Positions 8,350 through 17,960 of a stretch of DNA of 46,375 nt are shown piece by piece. The stretch comes from Oscillospiraceae bacterium. GTDB taxonomy: Bacteria; Bacillota; Clostridia; Oscillospirales; Ruminococcaceae. Below the pieces are notes generated by a model. It was not told the origin of the DNA. It ran no database searches and saw only the letters and a list, made by a program, of their open reading frames with translations. The stretch is from positions 1-46,375 of the forward strand of contig JAFLUI010000003.1 of the NCBI GenBank assembly GCA_022508825.1, written 5' to 3'. The translations under genes and the position numbers were made by a program. Each line of letters starts with the position of its first letter. The first letter of the stretch is position 1.

Positions 8350-9314
8350 TGCGGATCAAAATAAAAGAGGCTGCCGATTTTTTGAGAACACGGGACAACT
8401 TTTATATCCTTACACATCAGAGTCCCGACGGCGACACCATAGGCAGCGGCTTCGGACTGTGCTTTGCACTCAGGAAGCTTGGAAAAAACGCAAATGTGCT
8501 TTGCTCTGACGATTTCCCGAAAAGATATAACTTTATGATGGAGGGCTATGAGCCCATGAAGTTCACTCCCGAGACCATTGTGGCTGTGGACGTTGCGGAC
8601 GCAAAGCTGCTTGGCTCCAAGCTTTCGGGATACGGAGACTATGTTGACCTGTGCATAGACCACCATGTTTCAAATACCGAGTATGCACAGAGACTGCTTC
8701 TCTATCCGGACGCTGCGGCTGCCTGCGAGGTCATGTACAGTCTTCTGACCGAAATGGAGATCCCCCTTGACAAGAAGATCGCCGAGTGTCTCTACACAGG
8801 CATTGCCACCGACACAGGCTGCTTCAAGTACGGGAACACTACAAGGCTCTGCCATATGATAGCCGCGAAGCTGATGGAGCAGGGCATCAATTTTGAATGG
8901 ATAAACCGTGAGATGTTCGATATCAAAAGCAGGGCAAGACTTCTTGTGGAGCAGTATATAAGCTCCTCTATGGAGTTTTACCTTGATGACAGGTGCGCAA
9001 TTGCTGCGGTCACTCTTGAAACTATCGAGGAGACCGGTCTTGCTCAGGAGGAGTTCGAGGGCATTGCAGGAATGAGCGTCCAGGTAGAGGGCGTCATGGT
9101 AGGGGCTATCCTTAAGGAAAAGGAGCCGGGGAAATTCAAGATATCCGTCCGCTCTGCTTCGGACGTGGACGTTTCCGCAATATGCCGCAAGCTTGGCGGC
9201 GGCGGACATAAAAAGGCAGCAGGCTGCACTCTGGAGGGCAAGGTGGACGAGGTCAAAATGCAGCTTCTGTCTGCAATTGCTCCTGCGCTGGGGATGGATC
9301 TATGGCTGGTGTAA
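8349..9314 (+). CDS. nrnA: DHH-family bifunctional oligoribonuclease / pAp phosphatase
   Basis: NrnA-type DHH/DHHA1 phosphoesterases degrade 2-5-nt nanoRNAs to nucleotides and dephosphorylate 3'-phosphoadenosine 5'-phosphate. The 321-aa product carries metal-binding DGDTIGS (about 27-33), AVDVAD, DHHV (about 102-105) and the DHHA1-domain GGGGHKKAAG near residue 284. It is cytoplasmic. It starts on the rbfA stop codon and overlaps truB by 13 nt, the usual neighbourhood in Firmicutes. Confidence 0.92.
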   Translation: MRIKIKEAADFLRTRDNFYILTHQSPDGDTIGSGFGLCFALRKLGKNANVLCSDDFPKRYNFMMEGYEPMKFTPETIVAVDVADAKLLGSKLSGYGDYVDLCIDHHVSNTEYAQRLLLYPDAAAACEVMYSLLTEMEIPLDKKIAECLYTGIATDTGCFKYGNTTRLCHMIAAKLMEQGINFEWINREMFDIKSRARLLVEQYISSSMEFYLDDRCAIAAVTLETIEETGLAQEEFEGIAGMSVQVEGVMVGAILKEKEPGKFKISVRSASDVDVSAICRKLGGGGHKKAAGCTLEGKVDEVKMQLLSAIAPALGMDLWLV

Positions 9315-10216
9315 ATAATGAAGAGCTTTGCGGGATCATATGCGTGAACAAGCCTGCGGGATTTACCAGCTTTGACGTCATTGCAAAAATGCGGGGTATA
9401 CTTAAAATGAAAAAACTGGGTCACGGGGGAACTCTTGACCCTATGGCTGTGGGAGTGCTTCCCGTTTTTGCAGGGAGGGCGACAAAAGCCTGCGATATGC
9501 TTCCCGACCATGACAAGACATATGAGGCGGGGTTCCGTCTCGGAGCTGTGTCCGACACTCAGGACTCTACGGGAACGGTGACGGAAAAGGGCAATATTGA
9601 CGGTATCGGATCGGCGGACATCCTGAACGTTATGGAGGGTTTCCGGGGGGATATTATGCAGATACCTCCCATGTATTCTGCTGTTTCGGTGGGAGGAAAG
9701 CGTCTCTACGACCTTGCAAGACAGGGGGTGGAGGTGGAGCGTCAGCCCCGTCCCGTGACCATCTACAGTCTGGAGCTGCTTGCTTATGACGAAAAAAGCG
9801 GAGAGGGCAGACTGTCGGTGTCCTGCTCAAAGGGGACCTATATCCGCACTCTCATAAACGATATCGGAGAAAAGCTCGGCTGCGGAGGTATAATGACATC
9901 CCTTGTCCGGACAAGAGCCTGCGGGTTCTCACTGTCTGACTGCGTGACCTTAGAACAGCTTCAGGAGATGGCGGCATCGGGGGGAGACTTTTCCACGGTA
10001 ATAAAGCCTATAGAGCAGGTCTTTGCTTACCTGCCGGAGCTTCGCATAAAAGGCGCTCAGGAAAGAATGTACCACAACGGTGTGAAGCTTGATCTTGACA
10101 GACTGCGTTTTGATAGGACCGCTCCCCGTGTTCGTGTTTACGGAGAGAACGGATTTATCGGCATAGCCGCTCCCGACACCGAAAAGGGTATTTTGAGGGT
10201 AGAAAAAAACTTTTAG
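9302..10216 (+). CDS. truB: tRNA pseudouridine(55) synthase TruB
   Basis: TruB makes pseudouridine at position 55 in the T-loop of tRNAs. The 304-aa product has the N-terminal KPAGFTSFDV motif, GHGGTLDPMAVGVLPV with the catalytic Asp (about residue 45), and KTYEAGFRLG. A C-terminal PUA-like portion follows. It overlaps the 3' end of nrnA, so the start is tied to upstream translation. Confidence 0.95.
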   Translation: MAGVNNEELCGIICVNKPAGFTSFDVIAKMRGILKMKKLGHGGTLDPMAVGVLPVFAGRATKACDMLPDHDKTYEAGFRLGAVSDTQDSTGTVTEKGNIDGIGSADILNVMEGFRGDIMQIPPMYSAVSVGGKRLYDLARQGVEVERQPRPVTIYSLELLAYDEKSGEGRLSVSCSKGTYIRTLINDIGEKLGCGGIMTSLVRTRACGFSLSDCVTLEQLQEMAASGGDFSTVIKPIEQVFAYLPELRIKGAQERMYHNGVKLDLDRLRFDRTAPRVRVYGENGFIGIAAPDTEKGILRVEKNF

Positions 10217-10275
10217 ATATGACACATTCAGACGGGACTGCCGGCTGATATTCTGCACGCAAAGGAGGCACGGGC

Positions 10276-11226
10276 ATGATAGACCTGACAGGTACAAATG
10301 ACGTACCGAGCGGAAATACCGCTGTTGCTATGGGACTTTTTGACGGTCTCCATTACGGTCACAGGACTGTTATAAAGCGGGCTCTTGACATTGCCGCAGA
10401 GTTTCCCGGCATCGACCCTGCCGTGTTTACCTTTGACACTCTCAGCGTCACATCAAAGGGTTCGGGCGGGGTGGAGTACATCCTGTCCCGTGATACAAAA
10501 TTCGAGCTTATCGACGGTCTCGGAGTAAGATACATCTACTCCCCCGACTTTATGAACTTCAAAGACTTAAGCGGCGAGGAGTTCGTGGAGCTTGTGCTCT
10601 GCGGCAAGCTTGCTGCCAAGTTCGTTGTGTGTGGAGAGGATTTCCGCTTCGGAGCGAAAGCCTCCTGCGGTACCGACGAACTGAACAAGCTCTGCAAAAA
10701 GCACGGTATAAGGACTTATACCGTCCCCCCTGTAAAGGAAGCCCACGGACAGAGAATATCCTCCACAATGATACGCAGATTAATAAATGAGGGGGATATG
10801 GAAGCTGCAAATATGCTTCTTGGCTCCCATTTCAGCTTCAGGCTCCCGGTCGCTTACGGCAGACAGCTTGGCAGACAGCTTGACTTTCCCACTATAAATC
10901 AGTACCTTCCCAAAAAGCAGGTGATGCCGAAATTCGGGGTCTATGCTTCAAAGACTGATCTGGGAGGAAGCGTCTACAGGAGCATTACAAATATCGGTGT
11001 CAAGCCTACGGTGGGAAGCGACGCTCCCATTGCCGAGACCTACCTGATCGGCTTTGACGGGGGCGATCTCTACGGCGAAATGGTGAGGGTGTCCCTTATC
11101 AGCTTTGTCCGTCCTGAAATGAAATTTGCAGATGTGGAGGAGCTTAAAAAGCAGATAGCCTCCGATACCGAGACTGTAAAAGCTATACCGGAAAACAAAT
11201 ACCGTACCATAGAAAGTCCCATATAA
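10276..11226 (+). CDS. ribF: Bifunctional riboflavin kinase / FAD synthetase
   Basis: RibF phosphorylates riboflavin to FMN and adenylates FMN to FAD. The 316-aa product has the N-terminal nucleotidyltransferase domain (GLFDGLHYGHRTVI at about 16-29, CGEDFRFG, ISSTMIRR). The C-terminal riboflavin kinase domain shows GRQLGRQLDFPTIN at about 197-210 and KFGVYA. ATG 10276 follows AAAGGAGG at 10260-10267. It closes the rimP-to-ribF operon; gltX starts 15 nt later and may be co-transcribed. Confidence 0.95.
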   Translation: MIDLTGTNDVPSGNTAVAMGLFDGLHYGHRTVIKRALDIAAEFPGIDPAVFTFDTLSVTSKGSGGVEYILSRDTKFELIDGLGVRYIYSPDFMNFKDLSGEEFVELVLCGKLAAKFVVCGEDFRFGAKASCGTDELNKLCKKHGIRTYTVPPVKEAHGQRISSTMIRRLINEGDMEAANMLLGSHFSFRLPVAYGRQLGRQLDFPTINQYLPKKQVMPKFGVYASKTDLGGSVYRSITNIGVKPTVGSDAPIAETYLIGFDGGDLYGEMVRVSLISFVRPEMKFADVEELKKQIASDTETVKAIPENKYRTIESPI

Positions 11227-11241
11227 GAAAGGATAGTTAAA

Positions 11242-12702
11242 ATGAACACTCAGAACGTGAGAACAAGATTTGCGCCAAGTCCTACAGGATATATGCACAT
11301 AGGAAATCTCCGGACGGCGCTTTATACCTATATCATCGCAAGAAAGTACGGGGGAAAATTCATACTCCGTATTGAGGATACAGACCGTGAAAGATTTGTC
11401 GAGGGAGCAACTGAGGTCATTTACGACACCCTCCGTGCCTGCGGACTTACATGGGACGAGGGTCCGGACATCGGCGGTCCTACAGGTCCCTATATCCAGT
11501 CGGAGCGTATGGGCATCTACAAGGAATACGCTGAAAAGCTGGTACAGACAGGACACGCCTACTACTGCTTCTGCACAAAGGAGCGTATGGAAAAGGTACA
11601 CGAGGAGCAGAGAGCAAAGGGCATCACTCCCACCTATGACCGTCACTGCCGAGACCTGCCAAAGGAGGAAGCGGACAAGCTTCTTGCAGAGGGTACTCCC
11701 TATGTAATAAGACAGAAAGTGCCCCTCGACGGCACTACTACCTTCCACGATGAGCTTTACGGGGATATCTCCGTCCCCAATGCCGACCTTGACGACCAGA
11801 TACTTATCAAGGCGGACGGTATGCCCACCTACAATTTCGCAAACATCGTGGACGACCATCTTATGGAGATCACCCATGTTGTAAGAGGAAACGAGTATCT
11901 TTCCTCTGCGCCCAAGTATAACCTGCTCTATGAGGCTTTCGGCTGGGAAGTCCCCACCTATATCCATGTTGAGCATATCATGAGGGACGCCTCCCACAAG
12001 CTTTCCAAGCGTGACGGTGACGCCTACTTCGGGGACTTTGTGGAAAAGGGCTACTATATCCCTGCCATCCTGAACTATATCGCGCTTCTTGGATGGGCTC
12101 CCAAGGGAGAGCAGGAAATTTTCACTCTGGAAGAGCTTATAAAGGAGTTTGATATAAGCGGACTTTCAAAATCACCCGCCATTTTCGACGCTGTGAAGAT
12201 GAAAGCCATCAACGCAGAGTGGCTCCGCGGACTTCCCCATGAGGAGTTCAGGACGCTTGCTCTGCCCTATATAAGACAGACCTGTAAGAGGGAGGACATC
12301 GACATAGATGTGCTTGCAAAGGTGCTCCAGCCAAGAACGGAGCTTCTTACTGAGATACCGGAAAAAGTGGATTTCATTGACACCCTCCCCGAATATGACA
12401 GCGAGCTTTACTTCAACAAGAAGATGAAGACCAGCGCGGAGACCGCTGTCCCTGCGCTTAATGCAGTGCTTCCTGTTTTAGAGGGGATATCGGAAGCGGA
12501 TTGGAACGAGGAGAATATCCACAGTGCTGTCTTTGCGGAGATCGAAAAGCAGGGGGTCAAGAACGGCTGGATGCTCTGGCCTGTAAGAGTGGCGCTTTCC
12601 GGCAAGGCTCTCACTCCCGGCGGCGGCATCGAGCTGGCGGCTATCCTTGGCAGGGACGAAAGCATCGCAAGAATAAAGAAAGCTATCGCAAAGCTTGGAT
12701 AA
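11242..12702 (+). CDS. gltX: Glutamyl-tRNA synthetase
   Basis: A class I aminoacyl-tRNA synthetase that charges tRNA-Glu. The 486-aa product shows RFAPSPTGYMHIGNLRTALY with the HIGH-type HIGN, and the KMSKS-type loop HKLSKRDGD (about 252-260). In many Firmicutes this enzyme also charges tRNA-Gln, to be corrected by GatCAB; that is family knowledge, not shown here. ATG 11242 follows GAAAGGA with normal spacing. Confidence 0.96.
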   Translation: MNTQNVRTRFAPSPTGYMHIGNLRTALYTYIIARKYGGKFILRIEDTDRERFVEGATEVIYDTLRACGLTWDEGPDIGGPTGPYIQSERMGIYKEYAEKLVQTGHAYYCFCTKERMEKVHEEQRAKGITPTYDRHCRDLPKEEADKLLAEGTPYVIRQKVPLDGTTTFHDELYGDISVPNADLDDQILIKADGMPTYNFANIVDDHLMEITHVVRGNEYLSSAPKYNLLYEAFGWEVPTYIHVEHIMRDASHKLSKRDGDAYFGDFVEKGYYIPAILNYIALLGWAPKGEQEIFTLEELIKEFDISGLSKSPAIFDAVKMKAINAEWLRGLPHEEFRTLALPYIRQTCKREDIDIDVLAKVLQPRTELLTEIPEKVDFIDTLPEYDSELYFNKKMKTSAETAVPALNAVLPVLEGISEADWNEENIHSAVFAEIEKQGVKNGWMLWPVRVALSGKALTPGGGIELAAILGRDESIARIKKAIAKLG

Positions 12703-12787
12703 GATTTTTATCCCACTGTCACATAATAAACACAATAGATTGCTAAAATAACTAAAGCATACCAATATCATGAAAGGCGGCTGTTAC

Positions 12788-13987
12788 ATGATCGAAGTAC
12801 AGAACCTGACCAAGCAGTACGGCGCGAAAAGGGCTGTTGACGACCTCTCCTTTACGGTAAACGACGGAGAGATATTAGGCTTTCTCGGACCAAACGGCGC
12901 AGGCAAATCCACAACTATGAATATGCTGACGGGATACATTTCCTCAACATCGGGAAAGGCTCTCATCAACGGCATCGACATTCTTGACGACCCTATCGAG
13001 GCAAAGAAAAACATAGGGTACCTTCCCGAGATACCCCCTCTTTACCTTGACATGACCGTCAAGGACTATCTTAATTTTATCTATGACCTGAAAAAGTGCA
13101 AGCTTCCCCGGAAGGCTCATCTTGAGGACGTGTGCAGTCTGGTGATGATAACCGATGTTTATGACCGTATAATCCGCAACCTTTCAAAGGGCTACAAGCA
13201 GAGAGTGGGTCTTGCGCAGGCTCTGGTGGGAAATCCGCCTATCCTTATACTTGACGAGCCTACGGTAGGTCTTGACCCGAAGCAGATAATCGAGATAAGA
13301 TCCCTTATCAAGCGTCTTGGACAGAAGCATACAGTCATTCTTTCCTCACATATCCTTTCTGAGATACAGGCTGTGTGCGACAGGATAATCATCATCAACG
13401 GAGGAAAGATCGCTGCGGACGACACCACCGAAAATCTCACCAAAAACATAACCGCCGACTACAGGCTCATTGCCCGTATCGAGGGTCCCAGAGAGGAGAT
13501 TCTTAAGACCATCAAGGGCATTTCCGGAGTGGTCAAAGTGGTAGCGGACATGGAGCGTGAAAAGGGCGTCTACGAATACGAGATCGAAACCAAAGAGGAT
13601 GTTGATATCCGCAGAGAGCTTTTCAAGAGGCTGGTTTCCCGCAATTGGGTGCTTCTTGGGCTCAGGACATCCGAAATGACGCTGGAGGACATCTTCCTTA
13701 AAATAACCATGGGAGACGAGGTCGTTATAAGGACAAAGAAGTCTGCGGAAAACAAGCCGGAGGAAAAGGCAGCAGAAGCAGACTCCAAGGACGAAGAATA
13801 TGAGAAGAAAGCCGAAGAAGCAGACTCCAAGTCTGAGGAGCAGGAGAAAAAGGCAGAGGCGGCTGATTCCAAAGACGCTGAGTACGAGAAAAAAGCCGTG
13901 GAGCAGGATAAAAGCTCCGGGGCCTCCGATAAATCAGAGCCTGCAAAGAGATCCTCAAAAAAGAATAAAAAAGGGGGTAAAAAATAA
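12788..13987 (+). CDS. ABC transporter ATP-binding protein with a repeated charged tail
   Basis: The ATPase of an ABC exporter, close to the GldA/CcmA-like group. Walker A GPNGAGKST lies near residue 38, signature LSKGYKQR near 132, Walker B LILDEPTVGLDP near 154, and the H-loop SSHI follows. ATG 12788 is preceded by AAAGGCGG; an ATG at 12770 lies upstream of that site. The 399-aa length exceeds the usual ~310. The extra ~85 residues are a charged tail holding three 14-residue repeats (type EADSKxEExEKKAE) at DNA 13775-13900, then a Lys/Asn/Gly-rich end. The stop overlaps the permease start (TAATG). Confidence 0.9.
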   Translation: MIEVQNLTKQYGAKRAVDDLSFTVNDGEILGFLGPNGAGKSTTMNMLTGYISSTSGKALINGIDILDDPIEAKKNIGYLPEIPPLYLDMTVKDYLNFIYDLKKCKLPRKAHLEDVCSLVMITDVYDRIIRNLSKGYKQRVGLAQALVGNPPILILDEPTVGLDPKQIIEIRSLIKRLGQKHTVILSSHILSEIQAVCDRIIIINGGKIAADDTTENLTKNITADYRLIARIEGPREEILKTIKGISGVVKVVADMEREKGVYEYEIETKEDVDIRRELFKRLVSRNWVLLGLRTSEMTLEDIFLKITMGDEVVIRTKKSAENKPEEKAAEADSKDEEYEKKAEEADSKSEEQEKKAEAADSKDAEYEKKAVEQDKSSGASDKSEPAKRSSKKNKKGGKK

Positions 13988-14694
13988 TGGGCGCTATTTT
14001 CAGAAGGGAGCTTAAAGCTTATTTTACCTCTCCCATCGCGTATATTTTTATTGCTGTATTCTATATCTATACTTCCACATTTTTTATAAGCTACAATATT
14101 GGCTACAGCACCACAGATATGTCAGTGGTATTTTCAAACGCCTTCACTATTATGATGATACTCCTGCCGCTGCTGACAATGAGACTTTTCACCGAGGAAA
14201 AGCGTCAGCGTACAGACCAGTGTCTGCTTACCGCTCCGGTAAATCTTTTCTCAATAGTAATGGGAAAATTTTTCGCAGCGCTGTGCATCTTCATGTGCGC
14301 AATGGCAGTCTATGTGCTGTTCGTGATAACTCTGCTGGCTCTTGCGGGAAATGTGGCGTGGGCGACCATCATCGGAAACTTTATCGCCCTGCTTCTGCTG
14401 GGAGCAAGCTTCATCTCAATAGGCATTTTTGTGTCCGCTATGACGGAAAATCAGGTGGTGGCTGCGATACTGAGCTTCATTATCATCATGATCTTCTACC
14501 TTATCGATATGCTGGCAGGAAATGTAAAGGCAGAGTGGCTCAGAAATATCATGGCATCACTTGGCTTTTATACAAGATATTATGAATTTTCCACAGGTAT
14601 ATTCAATATGTCAAGTCTTCTGTTCTTTTTAAGCGCTGTATTCATTTTTAATTTTCTCACAGTCCGGGTTCTTGAGAAACGCCGCTGGGATTGA
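13987..14694 (+). CDS. ABC transporter permease, GldF-like
   Basis: A 235-aa integral membrane protein with about six hydrophobic segments, matching the ABC-2 / GldF type permease (start FRRELKAYFTSPIAYIFIAV, then TMRLFTEEKRQRTDQCLLTAP). It should pair with the ATPase encoded just upstream; the genes overlap by one base. In Bacteroidetes gldF belongs to gliding machinery, but in Firmicutes this set occurs without gliding and its cargo is unknown. Confidence 0.88.
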   Translation: MGAIFRRELKAYFTSPIAYIFIAVFYIYTSTFFISYNIGYSTTDMSVVFSNAFTIMMILLPLLTMRLFTEEKRQRTDQCLLTAPVNLFSIVMGKFFAALCIFMCAMAVYVLFVITLLALAGNVAWATIIGNFIALLLLGASFISIGIFVSAMTENQVVAAILSFIIIMIFYLIDMLAGNVKAEWLRNIMASLGFYTRYYEFSTGIFNMSSLLFFLSAVFIFNFLTVRVLEKRRWD

Positions 14695-14711
14695 TAGGAG
14701 GATTTCCGAAC

Positions 14712-16193
14712 ATGAAGATAAATACAAAAAAACTTAAGTATGGCACCGCCGCTGTGGTCATTACAGTTGTTGTTGCGGCGCTTGTTGTACTGCTGAATAT
14801 TATTGTTTCTTCCCTCAGTGACAGATACAATATGAGCTTCGACCTGACCCCCGGAAAGAATTTCGAGATCACCGAAAAGACCCTTGATTACCTTGCCTCA
14901 CTTAACGAGGACGTGGAGATCTGCACAACGGTGGACGAGCATCTTTTCCGTACCACTGAAAACGTCTACTACCGTCAGGCGTATGAGGTCCTTAAAAAAT
15001 ACGAAATGAACTCAGACAGGATAAAAGTCAACTTTGTGGACATGACCGTCGACCCTACCTATGTTGAAAAGTACAAGCAGTATTACAGCGGAAGCGTTTC
15101 CGAAATGAGCATAATCATTTTCAACGAGAACTCCCACCGCATAAGAGTTATCTCTGTAAACGACCTTTTCAACATCGAGACAAATTACTGGTCACAGAGC
15201 ATCGTTTCCTCAAAGGCGGAGCAGGTTCTGACCTCTGCTGTAATGTATGTTACCGACCCCGACCCCAAAACAGCGGTGTACCTTAACGTCATCTCCGACA
15301 GCACAAACGGCAGCAATATCATAAAGCTGCTTACGGACAACGGCTTCGATGTCACAACCATTGACCCCAACACCGAGGAGCTGCCCATGGACACAGACCT
15401 TATCATCGTAAACTCTCCCCTTAACGATTTTTCCGAGTCTTTTGTTGACAAGCTCTATGAATTTATGGAGAACGGCGGACAGTACGGAAAGAACATGATC
15501 TATCTTGCAAGCAACACTCAGCATGACACTCCCAACATAAACGCTTTTATTGCAGAGTGGGGCATAAGCATCGGAAACGGATATGTGTGCGAGAGCAACA
15601 GACAGTATCTTTTCCAGACCATTCCATATGCTCTTGTTGCATTTCTTCAGAGCAATGATTATACGGGAGGCATACCTGCCGATACATTCACAAATCCTGT
15701 GGCAGTCTACGGCGCCCGTCCTCTGGAGCTGCTTTTTGAAAGCCACGGAAATGTTGTGGCTGCAGATCTGCTGAAAACCTCCGAAACAGGCTTTGTCTAT
15801 ACAAGTGAGATGGAAAAGGAGATTCAGGAGACCGGCGATGTTGCCGACCTTAATGAGGGACAGATCACTGTCATGGCTCTTTCCTATAAATATACCTTCA
15901 TTGACAATGAGCAGATACGTTCAAATATGCTGGTTTTCGGAAGCGATGATATGCTCGGTCAGATATATACTGAACAGCCCTACTTCAACAACGGAGATTA
16001 CTTTGTTTCTGCAATAAATACCATCTTCGGCAAGGAGACAGGGGTCTATATCGTTGCAAAGGATCTGTCCAGCACCACCTTTGAAAGAAGTGAGTCTGCT
16101 GCAAATGCTATCAGGATAGCATTCATATTTGTGCTCCCTGCTCTTGTTGCGGCGGCGGGAATCATAGTATGGCTCAGAAGGAGACATAAATAA
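14712..16193 (+). CDS. GldG-family membrane-anchored ABC accessory protein
   Basis: A 493-aa protein with one TM segment near the N-terminus (about 10-35) and one at the C-terminal end (about 465-488, followed by RRRHK), so the central part is extracytoplasmic. The body corresponds to the GldG/ABC-type uncharacterised transport family (DLTPGKNFEITEKTLDYLASL near the start). ATG 14712 follows TAGGAGG at 14696-14702. It overlaps the DUF4340 gene by one base, which argues that the four genes form one complex. Confidence 0.85.
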   Translation: MKINTKKLKYGTAAVVITVVVAALVVLLNIIVSSLSDRYNMSFDLTPGKNFEITEKTLDYLASLNEDVEICTTVDEHLFRTTENVYYRQAYEVLKKYEMNSDRIKVNFVDMTVDPTYVEKYKQYYSGSVSEMSIIIFNENSHRIRVISVNDLFNIETNYWSQSIVSSKAEQVLTSAVMYVTDPDPKTAVYLNVISDSTNGSNIIKLLTDNGFDVTTIDPNTEELPMDTDLIIVNSPLNDFSESFVDKLYEFMENGGQYGKNMIYLASNTQHDTPNINAFIAEWGISIGNGYVCESNRQYLFQTIPYALVAFLQSNDYTGGIPADTFTNPVAVYGARPLELLFESHGNVVAADLLKTSETGFVYTSEMEKEIQETGDVADLNEGQITVMALSYKYTFIDNEQIRSNMLVFGSDDMLGQIYTEQPYFNNGDYFVSAINTIFGKETGVYIVAKDLSSTTFERSESAANAIRIAFIFVLPALVAAAGIIVWLRRRHK

Positions 16194-17659
16194 TGAAGAA
16201 AAATATCAAGCTTATTATTATATGCGCTGTGGTTGTCGTGCTTCTGGCAGGTGTTGCGGTATTTCTTAAGCTGACCGCTCCCGAGGAGGAGGAAGAAACA
16301 GCAGAGGAGGAAGTGACCTCCCAGCTTCTTTACGAAAAGGATCCCCTAACTCTTGGACTTCTCACCATTACAAATGAATACGGCACCTATGAGCTGGTTC
16401 GTTTCGGTGAGGGAGACGAGGCAATGTGGGGAGTTCCGGAGTACGCCGATCTTCCCGTGGACGGCAAGGTCATAAGCAATCTTGTGGAAAAGGCGTCCAC
16501 AATGACCTCCCAGCGTGCGGTGACGGAGAATCCCGAGGACATCTCAATATACGGTCTGGACGCTCCCTCTGCTGAGGTCACTGCGGAGTTTTCAGACAGC
16601 GCAGGGACGATCAAAAAGCTGACCATCGGAAACCTTACTCCCGACGAGAGACAGCGCTATTTTATGATAGATGATGACCCCACAGTTTACACTGCTCTTA
16701 ATTCAGCGGTGAGCTGCTTTACAAATGACAAGCATGACGTTATAGCACGTACTGTCTATACTGCAAGACAGAAGAAGGATGAAAACGACACAGCGGACTA
16801 CACCCGCATAAATAAACTGACTGTCAGACGACCCGATCTTGACTATGATTTTGTCATTGAGTACGATAAAAGACAGGACGACCCCGACGCTATGACGGGA
16901 AATTCATCCAGATATGTTGTTACCTCTCCTGTAAAACGTGATATGAACCCTGATAAGGCATATGATGTAACTGACAAAATTTTCGGGCTTACTGCCAGTG
17001 ATCTGGCGGTGCTGCGTCCCGAGGAAAAGGACTTTGAATCGCTGCAGCTGACCGACAGTGACTGCGCCGCAAAGATCCTCTTTGATATATACGGCGGCGA
17101 CACAGTGGACATCACCGTAGGAAAGGAAGCTGTGGACGAGGAGGGCAAAAAGGCAGGACGGTTCGTCTATGTGGACGGCATTGACATAATCTATATTTTC
17201 TCCGAGGAAAACCTGCCATGGCTTAAGGCAAAGCCCATGGATGTTGTCACCACCATGATAACCAGCAACTATATCTATGAAGTTGAGATCTTTGATATCG
17301 AAGCTGCCGGCAAAAAGATGCACTTTACCTTTGAAGGCAATGACAACAAGACATTCAAGGTATGGCTGGACGGAAAAGAAATGGATGCGGACAAGTTCAG
17401 GACCCTTTATCAGTTTATCCTCCGTGCTCCCAGCGACGAGCTTTACTTTGAGGATACCGACACAGAGCCTGCGGTCACGGTGACAATAAAGACCGGCTCG
17501 GTACAGGATGTTATCGAGTTTATCCCCGACAAGAACAGAAAGGCTATGATCCGTCTTAACGGAAAGATGTCCTACAAATGTGCGTCTGCGTATATAGACA
17601 GGCTCATCAAGAATCTGGAGCTGTACGAAAACGGTCAGGACATCATCACAGACTGGTAA
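16193..17659 (+). CDS. DUF4340-containing membrane-anchored protein
   Basis: A 488-aa protein with an N-terminal membrane anchor (about 5-25) and a long outside region. It is Glu-rich just after the anchor, then shows two comparable beta-rich DUF4340-type parts (TLGLLTITNEYGTYELVRF; later FVYVDGIDIIYIFS). DUF4340 proteins regularly follow gldG-like genes in Firmicutes; their job in the exporter is not established. It is the last gene of the ABC operon, and repeat copy B starts right after its stop codon. Confidence 0.8.
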   Translation: MKKNIKLIIICAVVVVLLAGVAVFLKLTAPEEEEETAEEEVTSQLLYEKDPLTLGLLTITNEYGTYELVRFGEGDEAMWGVPEYADLPVDGKVISNLVEKASTMTSQRAVTENPEDISIYGLDAPSAEVTAEFSDSAGTIKKLTIGNLTPDERQRYFMIDDDPTVYTALNSAVSCFTNDKHDVIARTVYTARQKKDENDTADYTRINKLTVRRPDLDYDFVIEYDKRQDDPDAMTGNSSRYVVTSPVKRDMNPDKAYDVTDKIFGLTASDLAVLRPEEKDFESLQLTDSDCAAKILFDIYGGDTVDITVGKEAVDEEGKKAGRFVYVDGIDIIYIFSEENLPWLKAKPMDVVTTMITSNYIYEVEIFDIEAAGKKMHFTFEGNDNKTFKVWLDGKEMDADKFRTLYQFILRAPSDELYFEDTDTEPAVTVTIKTGSVQDVIEFIPDKNRKAMIRLNGKMSYKCASAYIDRLIKNLELYENGQDIITDW

Positions 17660-17753
17660 GCAAGGGCGGGGAAGCCCCCGCGGGCAGAGTCACCCCCACC
17701 GTTAGTATGTAAGAATAATTCAGTATGCTTTAGCCCCCTCAAGGGGGCGGCAA
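17660..17753 (+). repeat. Interspersed double-hairpin repeat, copy B
   Basis: Begins directly after the stop codon at 17657-17659. First hairpin GCGGGG-aag-CCCCCGC, then GGGCAGAGTCACCCCCACCG, about 30 nt spacer, and second hairpin GCCCCCtcaaGGGGGC with GGCAA. It shares its order and most blocks with copy A at 7762-7854. Confidence 0.82.
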
Positions 17754-17858
17754 AGATAAGTCAGAATTTTAAAAATGACATTATTTTCTTGTAAAATATG
17801 CTACAATAATAAAGCTGCGGCTCAAGAAAAATTTTTCCCACTTTTTTAATAATCCCCC

Positions 17859-17887
17859 TTGATTTTATTAATTTTTTATGTTATAAT
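17859..17887 (+). promoter_or_regulatory. Promoter of the small conserved gene
   Basis: TTGATT (17859-17864), a 17-nt spacer, TATAAT (17882-17887). Together with repeat copy B (17660-17753) this accounts for most of the 301-nt gap before 17961; I see nothing else in it. Confidence 0.7.
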
Positions 17888-17960
17888 AGTAACAGAACAA
17901 GTTCGGGATCATTAAACGGTTACAGGGAGACCGTCATCAATATATTAAGGAGGTTATGCA

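Noticed and set aside
10948-11997. 349-aa minus-strand open frame
   Set aside because: Antisense shadow of ribF and gltX without recognisable domains.
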